From: Amycolatopsis azurea DSM 43854
GTDB taxonomy: Bacteria > Actinomycetota > Actinomycetes > Mycobacteriales > Pseudonocardiaceae
Direction: 5' to 3'
DNA length: 64,000 bases
Assembly (NCBI RefSeq): GCF_001995215.1
Contig: NZ_MUXN01000006.1
Span: forward strand, 62,001-126,000
A program made the translations under genes and the position numbers. The first letter of the stretch is position 1. Each line of letters starts with the position of its first letter. Of this stretch, positions 16,662-25,526 are shown piece after piece. The notes beneath the pieces are model-generated. The model made no database searches and had not been told where the DNA came from. It worked only from the letters and a program-made list of their open reading frames with translations.

Positions 16662-17896
16662 TACTTACCGCCCAGCAACGCGCCCAGCCCGCCCGGCACG
16701 GATCCGGTGAGCAGGTTCAGCACACCCGGCAGCTGGGCGGATTCCGCCGCCTGAGGGGTCTGCTTCGGCTTCTCCGGGACCGCGGGCGGCTTCCCGGCGT
16801 ACGGGGCGTTCTGCGAGCCTCGCACGCCGGTGGGGCTTCCCGGCGGCTCGGCGCAGTACGCCTGCGTGTTCACCGGCGCCTCGGTGGTGTCGTTGGCGGG
16901 ACGCTGTTTCGTGCCCTCGTAGCCCTTCGTGCACGAGACCGGGTCGAAGAAGTTGAACACGACGCCGAGGTGACCGGTGCCGTCCGGCGACGTCGACCGG
17001 GAGAACGCCGAGATGATCGGGTACGCGACGAGGAGTTCCTCGATCGCGTCGGTGCGGGCGGAGGTGATCTGCGCGGTGGTGAGCGCGTTCGCGAACAGCA
17101 CCCCGAGGTCGGTCCCCGAAACCGCGAGGACGTCGCTGATCTGGCGGCTCAGCTTGGGCGCCTCGTCGATCACGCGCCGCAGATCCGGGTCGGACGACTT
17201 CAGCTGCGCGGCGATGGTCTTGAGCCCACTGGAGAACTGGGTGATGTTGTCCGCCTGACGGCGCTGGGTGTCCAGCACCGTCCGCGAGTTCGCCAGCAGG
17301 CCCTGGGTGTCGGGCAGGTACTGGGTCGCGGTCGCGGTGAGCGAGCCGGTGCTGTCCAGCAGCTGCCGCAGATCCGGGCCGGCGTTCGCGAACGCCTCGT
17401 AGGTCTCGTCGACCACGGTCTTCAGCGATTCCGGCTTCACGCTCGACACCAGTTTGTCCAAATTGGACAGCACGGTGTCCGGCCCGAGCGGGATCGACGT
17501 CTTGTCCCGCTTGATGACGGAACCTTCGGCCAGGTACGGCCCGTTTTCGTGCATGGGCAGCAGATCGACGTACTGCTCCCCCACCGCCGACCGGTTCGCG
17601 ACCGCGGCCTTCGTGTCCGCGGGGATCTTCGGGGCGCCCGAATCGATGTCGAGCCCGAGGTCGACGCCGTGCTCGGTGAGCGTCATCGACGAGACCTTGC
17701 CGACCGCGACGCCGCGGTAGGAGACCTCGGCGTTGACGAAGATCCCGCCGGAGTCCGCGAGCTGCGCGGTGACGAGATAGCCGCGGGTGCCGAAGAGCCG
17801 GTCCAGCCCGGCGTACTTGCCGCCCGCGTAGACGACCGAAACCACCGCGATGACGAGGAACACCGCCATCTGGATCCTGGTCTTGCGCGTGATCAC
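16661..17896 (-). CDS. mce4F: Mce-family protein MceF (Mce4F)
   Basis: A 411-residue Mce protein. N-terminal helix IQMAVFLVIAVVSVVYAGGK is followed by an MlaD/MCE domain (residues about 38-120: ADSGGIFVNAEVSYRGVAVG and VGEQYVDLLP). A long helical region and a Pro-rich C-terminus with KPKQTPQAAES follow. Six different Mce proteins build a heterohexamer and tube for lipid or sterol transfer through the cell envelope; this is the last of the six. It starts at GTG 17896, overlapping the mce4E stop as GTGA. Confidence 0.87.
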   Translation of the reverse strand: MITRKTRIQMAVFLVIAVVSVVYAGGKYAGLDRLFGTRGYLVTAQLADSGGIFVNAEVSYRGVAVGKVSSMTLTEHGVDLGLDIDSGAPKIPADTKAAVANRSAVGEQYVDLLPMHENGPYLAEGSVIKRDKTSIPLGPDTVLSNLDKLVSSVKPESLKTVVDETYEAFANAGPDLRQLLDSTGSLTATATQYLPDTQGLLANSRTVLDTQRRQADNITQFSSGLKTIAAQLKSSDPDLRRVIDEAPKLSRQISDVLAVSGTDLGVLFANALTTAQITSARTDAIEELLVAYPIISAFSRSTSPDGTGHLGVVFNFFDPVSCTKGYEGTKQRPANDTTEAPVNTQAYCAEPPGSPTGVRGSQNAPYAGKPPAVPEKPKQTPQAAESAQLPGVLNLLTGSVPGGLGALLGGK

Positions 17897-19107
17897 CGGC
17901 CACCTCCCAGTATCGGCCCGAGGATCCCGCCGAGCACACCGCCCAGCACGTCACCCTGGGACGACTGGGGTGCCTGCGGCGCCTGAGGGAGGTCGCCGCT
18001 GGGCAGCGGCAGCACCGGCGGCGCGGTGCCGTTGTTGAACGGGATCGCGCCGGGTGTGCCGGTGCCCTGGGTCCCCGGCAGCTGGATGATCGGCTGCGAC
18101 GAGTTGTTCATGTTCTCCAGGAAGGTGTCCAGGTTCAGGTCGATCTTGGCTTCCACGTTCGCGTAGTCGCCCTTGATCACGTTGCCCGCGTAGTCCGGGA
18201 ACGGGTAGGTGAGCAGGATTCGCAGCGCGGTCGGCAGGTCCTGGCCCGCCTCGGTCAGTTTCTTCAGCGTCGGCTGCAACGCGCGGAGGTTCGCCACCAG
18301 CGAGTCCTTGCTGGCGTTGATCGTCTCGGTCGCGACCCCGGACAGCGTGTTCAGCGACTGGAGCATGCCGACGAGCTGATCGCGTTGCTCGGTCACGACC
18401 TTGAGCCCCGGCGAGAGGTTGTCGAGCGCGTTCGTGATGTTCTGCGTCTGGCCGACCAGGGTCTTGGACAGCTTGTCGATGCCGTCGATGGCGCGCAGGA
18501 TCTCGCCCTTGTGCCCGTCGAGTTCGGTGGCCAGCTTGTCCACTTGGGACAGCAGCCCGCGGACCTCGGCCTCGTTGCCGGTGAGCGCTTCGTTCAGTTC
18601 GTGGCTGATCTTCTGGATCTGCTCGACCCCGCCGCCGTTGAGCAGCAGGGAAAGCGCGCCGAGGACCTCTTCGACCTCGGGGTTGCGGTTCGTGCGGTCC
18701 AGCGGGATCTTCGCGCCCTCGGCGAGCGTTCCTTGCGGCTTTTCGGGAGCGTGCAGGTCGACGAACTTCTCCCCCAGCAGGCTCGACTGGCGGAGTTCGG
18801 CGAGCGCGTTCGCGGGCAGCGCGATGTCGCCGTTGACGACCATGTTCACCCACGCCGAACGCGTGTCCGGCGCCAGGTCGATGTTCTCGACCCGGCCGAC
18901 CGGGACGTCGTTGACCTTCACACTCGCCTGCGGCACGAGGTCGAGGACGTCGGAGAACTGCGCGGAGATCCGGTACGGATGGTCGCCGAGATCGGCGCCG
19001 CCCGGCAAGGGAGTGTTGTACAGCCCGGAAAAACCACCGTCGCTGCATCCGGCGAGCACCAGGACGCCCGCCATCACCCCCGCGATCTTCTGCCGCTGCC
19101 GCCTCAT
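17893..19107 (-). CDS. mce4E: Mce-family lipoprotein MceE (Mce4E/LprN-like)
   Basis: A 404-residue Mce lipoprotein. The signal peptide ends VLVLAGC, a lipobox with Cys near residue 21, which is the mark of the E-type Mce subunit (LprN in M. tuberculosis mce4). The MCE domain spans about 40-120 (QASVKVNDVPVGRVENIDL). Helical repeats and a Pro-rich tail with GGVLGGILGPILGGG follow. Starts ATG 19107, overlapping the mce4D stop as ATGA. Confidence 0.87.
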   Translation of the reverse strand: MRRQRQKIAGVMAGVLVLAGCSDGGFSGLYNTPLPGGADLGDHPYRISAQFSDVLDLVPQASVKVNDVPVGRVENIDLAPDTRSAWVNMVVNGDIALPANALAELRQSSLLGEKFVDLHAPEKPQGTLAEGAKIPLDRTNRNPEVEEVLGALSLLLNGGGVEQIQKISHELNEALTGNEAEVRGLLSQVDKLATELDGHKGEILRAIDGIDKLSKTLVGQTQNITNALDNLSPGLKVVTEQRDQLVGMLQSLNTLSGVATETINASKDSLVANLRALQPTLKKLTEAGQDLPTALRILLTYPFPDYAGNVIKGDYANVEAKIDLNLDTFLENMNNSSQPIIQLPGTQGTGTPGAIPFNNGTAPPVLPLPSGDLPQAPQAPQSSQGDVLGGVLGGILGPILGGGR

Positions 19108-20294
19108 TTCGGGAGTCCCTTGGCCATGACGTCGATCAGCGGGAGCGGCAACGGCGGCAGTTCGCCGCTCTGCAGCGAGGCCAGCACCTGCGGGATCGAC
19201 GGGAGTTTCAGCGTGCCGTCGAGGACCGGCGCCAGCTGCTTGCAGATGCTGCCGAGCGCGTCCGGGATCGGCTTCGGCGTGCTCGCGCTGATCAGGCGGC
19301 ACACGGTCAGGATCGGCGGATGCGTGAGCTCGTTCAGGTTGTCCCGCACCGCGATCGTCCCGGACGCCGCGTCGTAGGAGTTGATGAAGTTGGTCGCCCC
19401 GGTCGGCGCGATGTCGATCACCTCGGCGAGCGAGGCCCGCTGGTCCACGAGCACCTTGGTCAGCCCGGCCAGTTTGTCCACATTGGACGAGAGCAGGTCC
19501 TTGTTCTCCGCGACGAACTTCTCGACGTCGCCCATGGCCGTCGCCAGCGAGTTCAGCGCGGCGCCCACGTCGCCGGAGTCCGCGGCGAGGAACCCGCTCA
19601 CGTCCGCGGCCCGGCGGTAGAACTCGTTGAGCTGCTTGTCGCTTTCGGCCAGCGCGCCGGTGAAGGAGTTCAGGTTCTGGATCGTGGTGAACAGATCGCC
19701 TTTGGAGCTGTCCAGGGTCTTGGCCAGTTCGGACAGCCGGGTGACCGTGGTGTTGAGGTTCTTCCCGTTGCCGTCGAGGTTCGCCGCCGCCGTGTCGAGT
19801 ACGTCGGACAGCGCGCCGTTCTTGTTGGCGCCGTTGGGTCCCAGGCTGGTCGAGAGCTTGTCGAGGCTCGTGTAGAGGTCGTCGAGTTCGGCCGGTGTCG
19901 CCGTCTTCTCCTTGGCGATCACCGTGTCCGTGGCCATTTCCGGGCCGCTCTCGTAGGCCGGGGTCAGCTGGACGTACCGGTCGCTCACCAGGCTCGGCGC
20001 GACGACGACGGCACCCGCGTCGGCCGGGATCGGGGTGCCGTCGTCGATCCGCATGTCGACCCGGACCGCCTCGCCCTGCGGCGTGACCCCGGTGATCTCG
20101 CCGACCTTCACCCCGAGCACCCGGACCGACGAACCCGCGTAGAGCCCGACGGTCTTGCCGAAGTAGGCGCTGATCCGCGTCCCGCCCGATTCGGAGAACA
20201 CCAGCCAGAGACCGGCGGTCACGATCAGCACGAGGACGCAGGCGAACGCGACCCACGTGTAGAGCGTGCGCCCGGTGCGCGTGTGGACGGTCAT
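19104..20294 (-). CDS. mce4D: Mce-family protein MceD (Mce4D)
   Basis: A 396-residue Mce protein with an N-terminal helix (YTWVAFACVLVLIVTAGLWL) and an MCE domain (YFGKTVGLYAGSSVRVLGVK, then GEITGVTPQGEAVRV). Two Cys positions sit late (ILTVCRLISAS and GSICKQLAPVL). Starts ATG 20294, overlapping the mce4C stop as ATGA. Fourth subunit of the sterol-type Mce complex. Confidence 0.87.
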   Translation of the reverse strand: MTVHTRTGRTLYTWVAFACVLVLIVTAGLWLVFSESGGTRISAYFGKTVGLYAGSSVRVLGVKVGEITGVTPQGEAVRVDMRIDDGTPIPADAGAVVVAPSLVSDRYVQLTPAYESGPEMATDTVIAKEKTATPAELDDLYTSLDKLSTSLGPNGANKNGALSDVLDTAAANLDGNGKNLNTTVTRLSELAKTLDSSKGDLFTTIQNLNSFTGALAESDKQLNEFYRRAADVSGFLAADSGDVGAALNSLATAMGDVEKFVAENKDLLSSNVDKLAGLTKVLVDQRASLAEVIDIAPTGATNFINSYDAASGTIAVRDNLNELTHPPILTVCRLISASTPKPIPDALGSICKQLAPVLDGTLKLPSIPQVLASLQSGELPPLPLPLIDVMAKGLPK

Positions 20295-21322
20295 CGTCCG
20301 CCCACCCCCTGGTTCGGCGCCGCGATCGGCGGGGTGCAGCCCTCCGGGTTGACCTGGAACGCGCCCGCGATGATCGTCGGCGGCAGCAGGCCGCACAGGT
20401 AGCCCTCGAACCAGCGCCCGTTCCCGGTCGCGTTGGCGCCGACGCGGGCGAACGGCGCCATCAGCGCGAGGCTGCGATCGAGGTTGCCCTGGTTGCGCTG
20501 CAGGATGTCGGTGACCTTGCCGAGTTTCTCCAGCGTCGGCTTCATCTGCTGCCGGTTGTCGGCGACGAGCCCGGACAGCTGCGCGGAAACCTGTTGCGTG
20601 CCCTTGAGCAACGTGCTGATCGCGTCCTTCCGGTTCTGCAGTTCGGCGAGCAGGAGATTGCCGTCGTCGAGGATCCGTTTCAGCTGCGCGTTGCGATCGG
20701 ACAGTGTCTTGGACACCTTGCTCGTGTTGGCCAGCAACGTCTTCAGGTCACCGTCACGGGAAGAGACCGTCTTGGACAGGGAAGAAAGCCCGCCGAGCGC
20801 GTCCTTCAGGTACTGGGGGCTGTCTTTGAGCGCGTCGGAGAGGACGGTGAAACTCGACGCGAGCTGCGCGGTGTCGATCTCGCCGACCGTGCCCGACAGC
20901 TGCTGGAACGCGTCCTGCAGCTCGAACGGCGTCCGCGTGCGGTCGAGCCCGATCGTGGTGTTCGGGTCCTGGCTCCCCTTGCCTTTCGGCGTCAGCGCGA
21001 GGAACTTCTCGCCGAGCAGCGTCTTGATCTCGATCGACGCGGCGGTGGCGTCGCCGACCCGGACGTCCTTGACCCGGAACTTCACCAGCACCTTCTTGCC
21101 CGCCAGCTCCACCGAGCTGACCTGGCCCACCTTGACCCCGGCGACCTGGACCTCGTTGTCCGGCGCCAGCCCGGCCGATTCGCCGAAGTACGCGGAGTAC
21201 GTCGTCCCGCTGCCGAAGAGCGGGATCCGGTCGGAGAAGTACGTCGTCATCGTGACCAGCACGATCAGGATGAGCGCCACTCCGCCGACCACGGCCTGGT
21301 TGCGTTCCTTGAGCGGCTTCAC
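20291..21322 (-). CDS. mce4C: Mce-family protein MceC (Mce4C)
   Basis: A 343-residue Mce protein with an N-terminal helix (AVVGGVALILIVLVTMTTYF). The MCE domain has YSAYFGESAGLAPDNEVQVA and GVKVGQVSSVELAGKK, then LLGEKFLALTPKG. A long amphipathic helical region follows (residues about 130-280). Starts GTG 21322, overlapping the mce4B stop as GTGA. Confidence 0.87.
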   Translation of the reverse strand: MKPLKERNQAVVGGVALILIVLVTMTTYFSDRIPLFGSGTTYSAYFGESAGLAPDNEVQVAGVKVGQVSSVELAGKKVLVKFRVKDVRVGDATAASIEIKTLLGEKFLALTPKGKGSQDPNTTIGLDRTRTPFELQDAFQQLSGTVGEIDTAQLASSFTVLSDALKDSPQYLKDALGGLSSLSKTVSSRDGDLKTLLANTSKVSKTLSDRNAQLKRILDDGNLLLAELQNRKDAISTLLKGTQQVSAQLSGLVADNRQQMKPTLEKLGKVTDILQRNQGNLDRSLALMAPFARVGANATGNGRWFEGYLCGLLPPTIIAGAFQVNPEGCTPPIAAPNQGVGGR

Positions 21323-22356
21323 GGCCCGCACCTCTCCGGTCGCTGCGTGCCGGGCAGCGGCGTGATCGGCAGTTCGATGTTGAGCGATTTGATGCCGATG
21401 CTGCCGGAGATCCCGCACAGGTAGTAGTTGAACCAGCTGCCGTAGCTCAGCGTCCTGGTGAACTTCTGCAGGTTGCCCGGCAGCACCTGCAGGAGATGGT
21501 CGAGCAGCTGTTCCGAATCGCCGAGGTTCTGCGACAGCGCGCCGAGTTGCGCGACGTCGTCCTTGATCGCGGGCCGGGCGTCGGCGAGCAGGCCCGTCGT
21601 GGTGACGGTGAGGTCGCCCAGCGCCTTGACCGCGTCCCCGATCGGCCGCCGCTGCTCGGCCAGGCCCGTGACCAGCCGCTGCGTCTGGTCGATCAGCTCG
21701 CCCAGCTGCGGCGAGCGCTTCTCGACCGTGCCGAGCACGGTGTTGAGGTTCGCGATGACGTCGCCGATGATCTTGTCCTTGCCCGCGATGGCCGACGTCA
21801 CCGACGCGGTGTGCGCGAGCAGGCTGGTGATCGTGCCGCCCTCGCCCTGGAAGACCTGGATGATCTCGTAGGAGAGCTTGTTGACGTCCTCCGGGTTCAG
21901 CGCGCGGAAGAGCGGTTTGAACCCGTTGAAGAGGACGGTCAGGTTCAGCGCCGGTTTGGTGCGTTCGGGCGGGATGATCCCGCCGCGCGGCAACGACTTC
22001 TCGTCCCCGATGTCCGTGCCGAGCGAGAGGTAGCGCTGCCCGACCAGGTTGCGGTACTTGATGGTCGCGGTGACCGACGCCGGCAGCCGGTGCGTGGTCT
22101 GGATGTCGAAATGGACCTGGGCGAAGTTCTTCTCGCCCTCCTCGACCTCGATCTTCCCGACCTGCCCGACCTTCACGCCGACGATGCGGACGTCGTCGCC
22201 CTCCTTGAGCCCGGACGCGTCGGTGAACTTGGCCGTGTAGCCCGAGGTCTCGCCGAAGTTGGTGTTCGCGATGGTGGCGCCGAGGATCGCGGTGAGCAGC
22301 ACGGTGACCACGGCGAAGACGAGGATCTTGATCAGATCCGGGACGAAGGACCTCAT
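21319..22356 (-). CDS. mce4B: Mce-family protein MceB (Mce4B)
   Basis: A 345-residue Mce protein. I start it at ATG 22356 behind GGGAGG; the frame is open further upstream through a repeat element but that part is not protein-like. N-terminal helix IKILVFAVVTVLLTAILGAT is followed by an MCE domain (YTAKFTDASGLKEGDDVRIV and GVKVGQVGKIEVEEG). It is the only gene in the operon not overlapping its upstream neighbour, because a repeat (22386-22464) sits between it and mce4A. Confidence 0.86.
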   Translation of the reverse strand: MRSFVPDLIKILVFAVVTVLLTAILGATIANTNFGETSGYTAKFTDASGLKEGDDVRIVGVKVGQVGKIEVEEGEKNFAQVHFDIQTTHRLPASVTATIKYRNLVGQRYLSLGTDIGDEKSLPRGGIIPPERTKPALNLTVLFNGFKPLFRALNPEDVNKLSYEIIQVFQGEGGTITSLLAHTASVTSAIAGKDKIIGDVIANLNTVLGTVEKRSPQLGELIDQTQRLVTGLAEQRRPIGDAVKALGDLTVTTTGLLADARPAIKDDVAQLGALSQNLGDSEQLLDHLLQVLPGNLQKFTRTLSYGSWFNYYLCGISGSIGIKSLNIELPITPLPGTQRPERCGP

Positions 22357-22385
22357 CGGACCGCCCTCCCTGCGGCGGGGCGGGG

Positions 22386-22464
22386 GCTGAAGGACGCTTT
22401 CCCCGCATGCGACGCGGTGAAAGCTCCCTTCGCCGCGTCGCATGCGGTGAAGGGCCCCTTCAGC
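22386..22464. repeat. Palindromic repeat between mce4A and mce4B
   Basis: The element has outer ends gctgaagg and ccccttcagc and perfect 13-bp inner arms: gcatgcgacgcgg at 22405-22417 and ccgcgtcgcatgc at 22433-22445. The tgaagg...ccttca end signature belongs to the hairpin family seen elsewhere in the window. It occupies the only gap inside the mce genes and is flanked by the direct repeat cctcatcgga at 22351-22360 and 22485-22494. Confidence 0.8.
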
Positions 22465-22486
22465 CCGCTCCCGGCTGACGTGGTCC

Positions 22487-23803
22487 TCATCGGAGTTCCA
22501 CCTCCGCCCCGCGGTACAGCGGCCCCACCAGCAGGCTGCCCCAGTTCGGCACCTGGTCCGGCGTCGTGCCCATCGCCGGCGACACGAGCAGGTCGATCAA
22601 CCGCTGCTCGTCCGGCGTGTTCACCACCGACCCACCGGCGCTCCCGCCGGCGGGCAGGGTGCCGTCCGGGTCACGCGGCGGCGCGGGCTTCGACGATCCG
22701 TCATCGATCGCACCGTCCGGCGGATACTGCGGCCAGCGTCCCGGCGGCGGCACCTCCGGGTAGCACCGCGGGCCGCGTTTGTCGTTGTACTTCGGCTCGT
22801 CGACGCCGGGCAGGTACTTGCCGCGGCTCGGCGTGAACTCGATGGTCACCCGGCTGACCTCGGGATGCGCGGTGCCCTTGCCGAACGCGAGTTCCGCGCG
22901 CGGCACCGAACCGGCGAGCTGCTTGAGCAGGCACGGGTACTCCGGCGCGTACTTCGCGAGGACGTCCAAAGTGGGCTGAAGGCTGGTGGTGAGACGGATC
23001 AGGTTGTCCTGGTTCACTTTGAGGAAGCTCGTCAGGTCGAGCGACGCGGCGGTCACGGTCGAGTAGACGTCGGCGAGGCCGCGCTGGCTCTCGACGAGGG
23101 TCTTGCTCGTGGTGGTCAGATCCGACAGCGCGGCCAGCAGGTCCGGCGCGGCCTTGTCGTAGATCTTGGCGGCGTCGGCCAGCCCGGAGATGTCGGCCTT
23201 GAGGTCGGGCAGCGACGGGTTCACTTTCCCGAGGTAGTCCGAAAGCCCCGCCATCGTCGAACCGAGCTGTTTGCCCTGACCGTCCAAAGCGGACGCGACG
23301 GCGTTGAGCGTGCTGGCCATCTTCTCCGGCTGGACCGCCTGCAGCAACGGCATCACGTCGCCGAGCACGGTTTCCAGCTCGATCGCGCTGCTGCTGCGGT
23401 CCTGCGGGATGACGTCGCCCTCGCCGATATGCCGTTCCGGCTTGTCGGGGATCTGCAAAGCGACATACCGCTCACCGAACAACGTCTTCGGCAACAGCCG
23501 CGCGGACACATTGGACGGGATGGCCGACGTCTTGTCCGGCTGCAGCGCCAGATCCATCGTCGCGTGGTCGCCGTGGGCCTGGATCGACCGCACCTCGCCG
23601 ACGACCACCCCGCGCACCTTGACGTCCGCGCCCTCGCGCATCTGGTTGCCGATGCGGTCGGTCTCCAGTTTCACCAGGGTCACCGAGGTGAAGGCCTTCT
23701 GGTAGAAGGCGATGGTGGTGACGAAGAACAACACGACCACCACGAGGAAGACCAGCCCCAGCACCTGGTGCCGGAGCCGCCGCAGCAGAATCCCCCTGTT
23801 CAC
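22487..23803 (-). CDS. mce4A: Mce-family protein MceA (Mce4A)
   Basis: A 438-residue Mce protein starting at GTG 23803, which overlaps the yrbE4B stop (GTGA). It has an N-terminal helix (VLGLVFLVVVVLFFVTTIAF) and an MCE domain (GADVKVRGVVVGEVRSIQAH, then LFGERYVALQIP). The C-terminal half ends in a Pro/Gly-rich segment. The stop (VELR-TGA) is inside an ATGA; the mce4B ATG that the other junctions would predict here has been displaced by the 22386-22464 repeat. First of six Mce subunits. Confidence 0.87.
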   Translation of the reverse strand: MNRGILLRRLRHQVLGLVFLVVVVLFFVTTIAFYQKAFTSVTLVKLETDRIGNQMREGADVKVRGVVVGEVRSIQAHGDHATMDLALQPDKTSAIPSNVSARLLPKTLFGERYVALQIPDKPERHIGEGDVIPQDRSSSAIELETVLGDVMPLLQAVQPEKMASTLNAVASALDGQGKQLGSTMAGLSDYLGKVNPSLPDLKADISGLADAAKIYDKAAPDLLAALSDLTTTSKTLVESQRGLADVYSTVTAASLDLTSFLKVNQDNLIRLTTSLQPTLDVLAKYAPEYPCLLKQLAGSVPRAELAFGKGTAHPEVSRVTIEFTPSRGKYLPGVDEPKYNDKRGPRCYPEVPPPGRWPQYPPDGAIDDGSSKPAPPRDPDGTLPAGGSAGGSVVNTPDEQRLIDLLVSPAMGTTPDQVPNWGSLLVGPLYRGAEVELR

Positions 23804-24648
23804 CCGGAAATCCTCACCGTCGTCGTGGCGCCCCAGATCGCGAGGCTCAGGAAGAAGTCGAGTACCGAGATCAGCACGATCGACGTCCGCACCGCGCGGC
23901 CGACGGCGATCCCCACCCCGGCGGGCCCACCGCTGGCGGTGTAGCCGTAGTAGCAATGGGAAAGGATGACGAGCACGCTGAAGATGATCACCTTGAGGAA
24001 CGACCAGAGCACGTCCTCGGGCGGCAGGAACAGCGTGAAGTAGTGGTCGTAGGTGCCCGCGGACTGGCCGTAGAGCCAGATGGTGATCTGCCGCGAGGCG
24101 AGATACGACGAGAGCAGGCCGACGGCGTAGAGCGGGATGACCGCGGTGACGCCCGCGATCACCCGCGTCGTCACGAGGTAGGGCAGGCTCGGCACGCCCA
24201 TCACTTCGAGCGCGTCGATCTCCTCGGAGATCTTCATCGCGCCGAGTTGCGCGGTGAACCCGCAGCCGACGGTGGCCGAAAGCGCGAGCCCGGCCGAAAG
24301 CGGCGCGACCTCGCGGGTGTTGAAGTAGGCCGAGATGAACCCGGTCAGCGCGGCGGTGCCGAGCTGGTTCAGCGCCGAGTAGCCCTGCATGCCGACGATG
24401 AGCCCGGTGAACAGCGTCATCCCGATCATCACGCCGAGCGTCCCGCCGATGACCGCGAGCGCGCCGGTGCCGAAGCTGACCTCGGTCAGCAGGCGGAAGA
24501 TCTCGCGGCCGTAGCGCCGGATCGTGCGCGGGGCCCAGGCCAGCGCCCGGAAGTAGAACGACAGCTGGCCGCCGAAGCCTTCCAGCATCGCGCCGGGACG
24601 CGCGATGATCTCGAGGGTGCGGTCCGAGACCGCGGGTTCGCCTGCCAT
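23800..24648 (-). CDS. yrbE4B: YrbE-type ABC permease (YrbE4B)
   Basis: A 282-residue MlaE/YrbE permease with about five membrane segments. The conserved loop is AMKISEEIDALEVMGV (EEIDALEVMG signature), and there is a final hydrophobic helix FSVLVILSHCYYGYTASGG. It pairs with YrbE4A and an ATPase (MceG/Mkl, not in this window) to energise the Mce transporter. It starts one base after the yrbE4A stop. Confidence 0.88.
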   Translation of the reverse strand: MAGEPAVSDRTLEIIARPGAMLEGFGGQLSFYFRALAWAPRTIRRYGREIFRLLTEVSFGTGALAVIGGTLGVMIGMTLFTGLIVGMQGYSALNQLGTAALTGFISAYFNTREVAPLSAGLALSATVGCGFTAQLGAMKISEEIDALEVMGVPSLPYLVTTRVIAGVTAVIPLYAVGLLSSYLASRQITIWLYGQSAGTYDHYFTLFLPPEDVLWSFLKVIIFSVLVILSHCYYGYTASGGPAGVGIAVGRAVRTSIVLISVLDFFLSLAIWGATTTVRISG

Positions 24649-24649
24649 G

Positions 24650-25435
24650 TCACATCGCCTTCGGCGGCACTATCCGCAGGTAGATCGCGGTCAGCACGAC
24701 GTTGATCAGGAACAGCAGCAGGAACGTGATGACCACGGCCTGGTTCACCGCGTCGCCGACGCCCTTCGGCCCGCCCGCCGGGTTCAGCCCGCGGAAGGCC
24801 GCGACCACCCCGGCGACGAAACCGTAGAGGAGCGCCTTGATCTCGCTGATCCACAGGTCCGGCACCTGCGCGAGCGCGTTGAAGCTGGCGAGGTACGCGC
24901 CCGGGGTGCCGCCCTGCATGACGACGTTGAAGAAATAACCACCGAGCACCCCGACGACGCTGACCAAACCGTTCAGCAGCACCGAAACCACGATCGCCGC
25001 CAGCACCCGCGGCACGATCAGGCGCTGGATCGGGTTGACCCCGAGGACCTCCATCGCGTCGATCTCTTCGCGGATCTTGCGGGCGCCGATGTCGGCGCAG
25101 ACCGCGCTGCCGCCCGCGCCGGCCACCAGCAACGCGGTGATCAGCGGGCTCGCCTGCTGCACGATCGCGAGCGCGCTCGCCGCGCCGGTGAACGACTGCG
25201 CGCCGATCTGCTGCGTCAGCGAACCCAGCTGCAACGCGATGACCGCGCCGAACGGGATCGCCACCAGCGCCGTCGGCAGGATGGTGACACTGGCGAAGAA
25301 CCAGCACTGCTGGATCCATTCGCGGAATTGGAACGGTCGTTTGAAGATCGCGCGCAGGACTTCCCACGACAGGGTCGCGAGCCTGCCGACCTGTGTGAGC
25401 GCACCCGTACCGGGGAAGGACACCGTCGCTCCCAC
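24650..25435 (-). CDS. yrbE4A: YrbE-type ABC permease (YrbE4A)
   Basis: A 261-residue MlaE/YrbE permease with several transmembrane helices (ASVTILPTALVAIPFGAVIA, AAIVVSVLLNGLVSVVGVLG). The EEIDAMEVLGVNPI signature follows RKIR. First transporter gene of the mce4-type operon. A 91-bp gap precedes it after the SDR gene, so it may have its own promoter or read through from upstream. The ATG at 25435 follows GGGAGG. Confidence 0.88.
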   Translation of the reverse strand: MGATVSFPGTGALTQVGRLATLSWEVLRAIFKRPFQFREWIQQCWFFASVTILPTALVAIPFGAVIALQLGSLTQQIGAQSFTGAASALAIVQQASPLITALLVAGAGGSAVCADIGARKIREEIDAMEVLGVNPIQRLIVPRVLAAIVVSVLLNGLVSVVGVLGGYFFNVVMQGGTPGAYLASFNALAQVPDLWISEIKALLYGFVAGVVAAFRGLNPAGGPKGVGDAVNQAVVITFLLLFLINVVLTAIYLRIVPPKAM

Positions 25436-25526
25436 AGAACCTCCCAGTCGCCTGCCCCGAGTCTTACTCCACCCGCTGACGCACCGTTGCGTTAGCGGTG
25501 TTCACTTTGCTCTCGGCACCTCCGCG

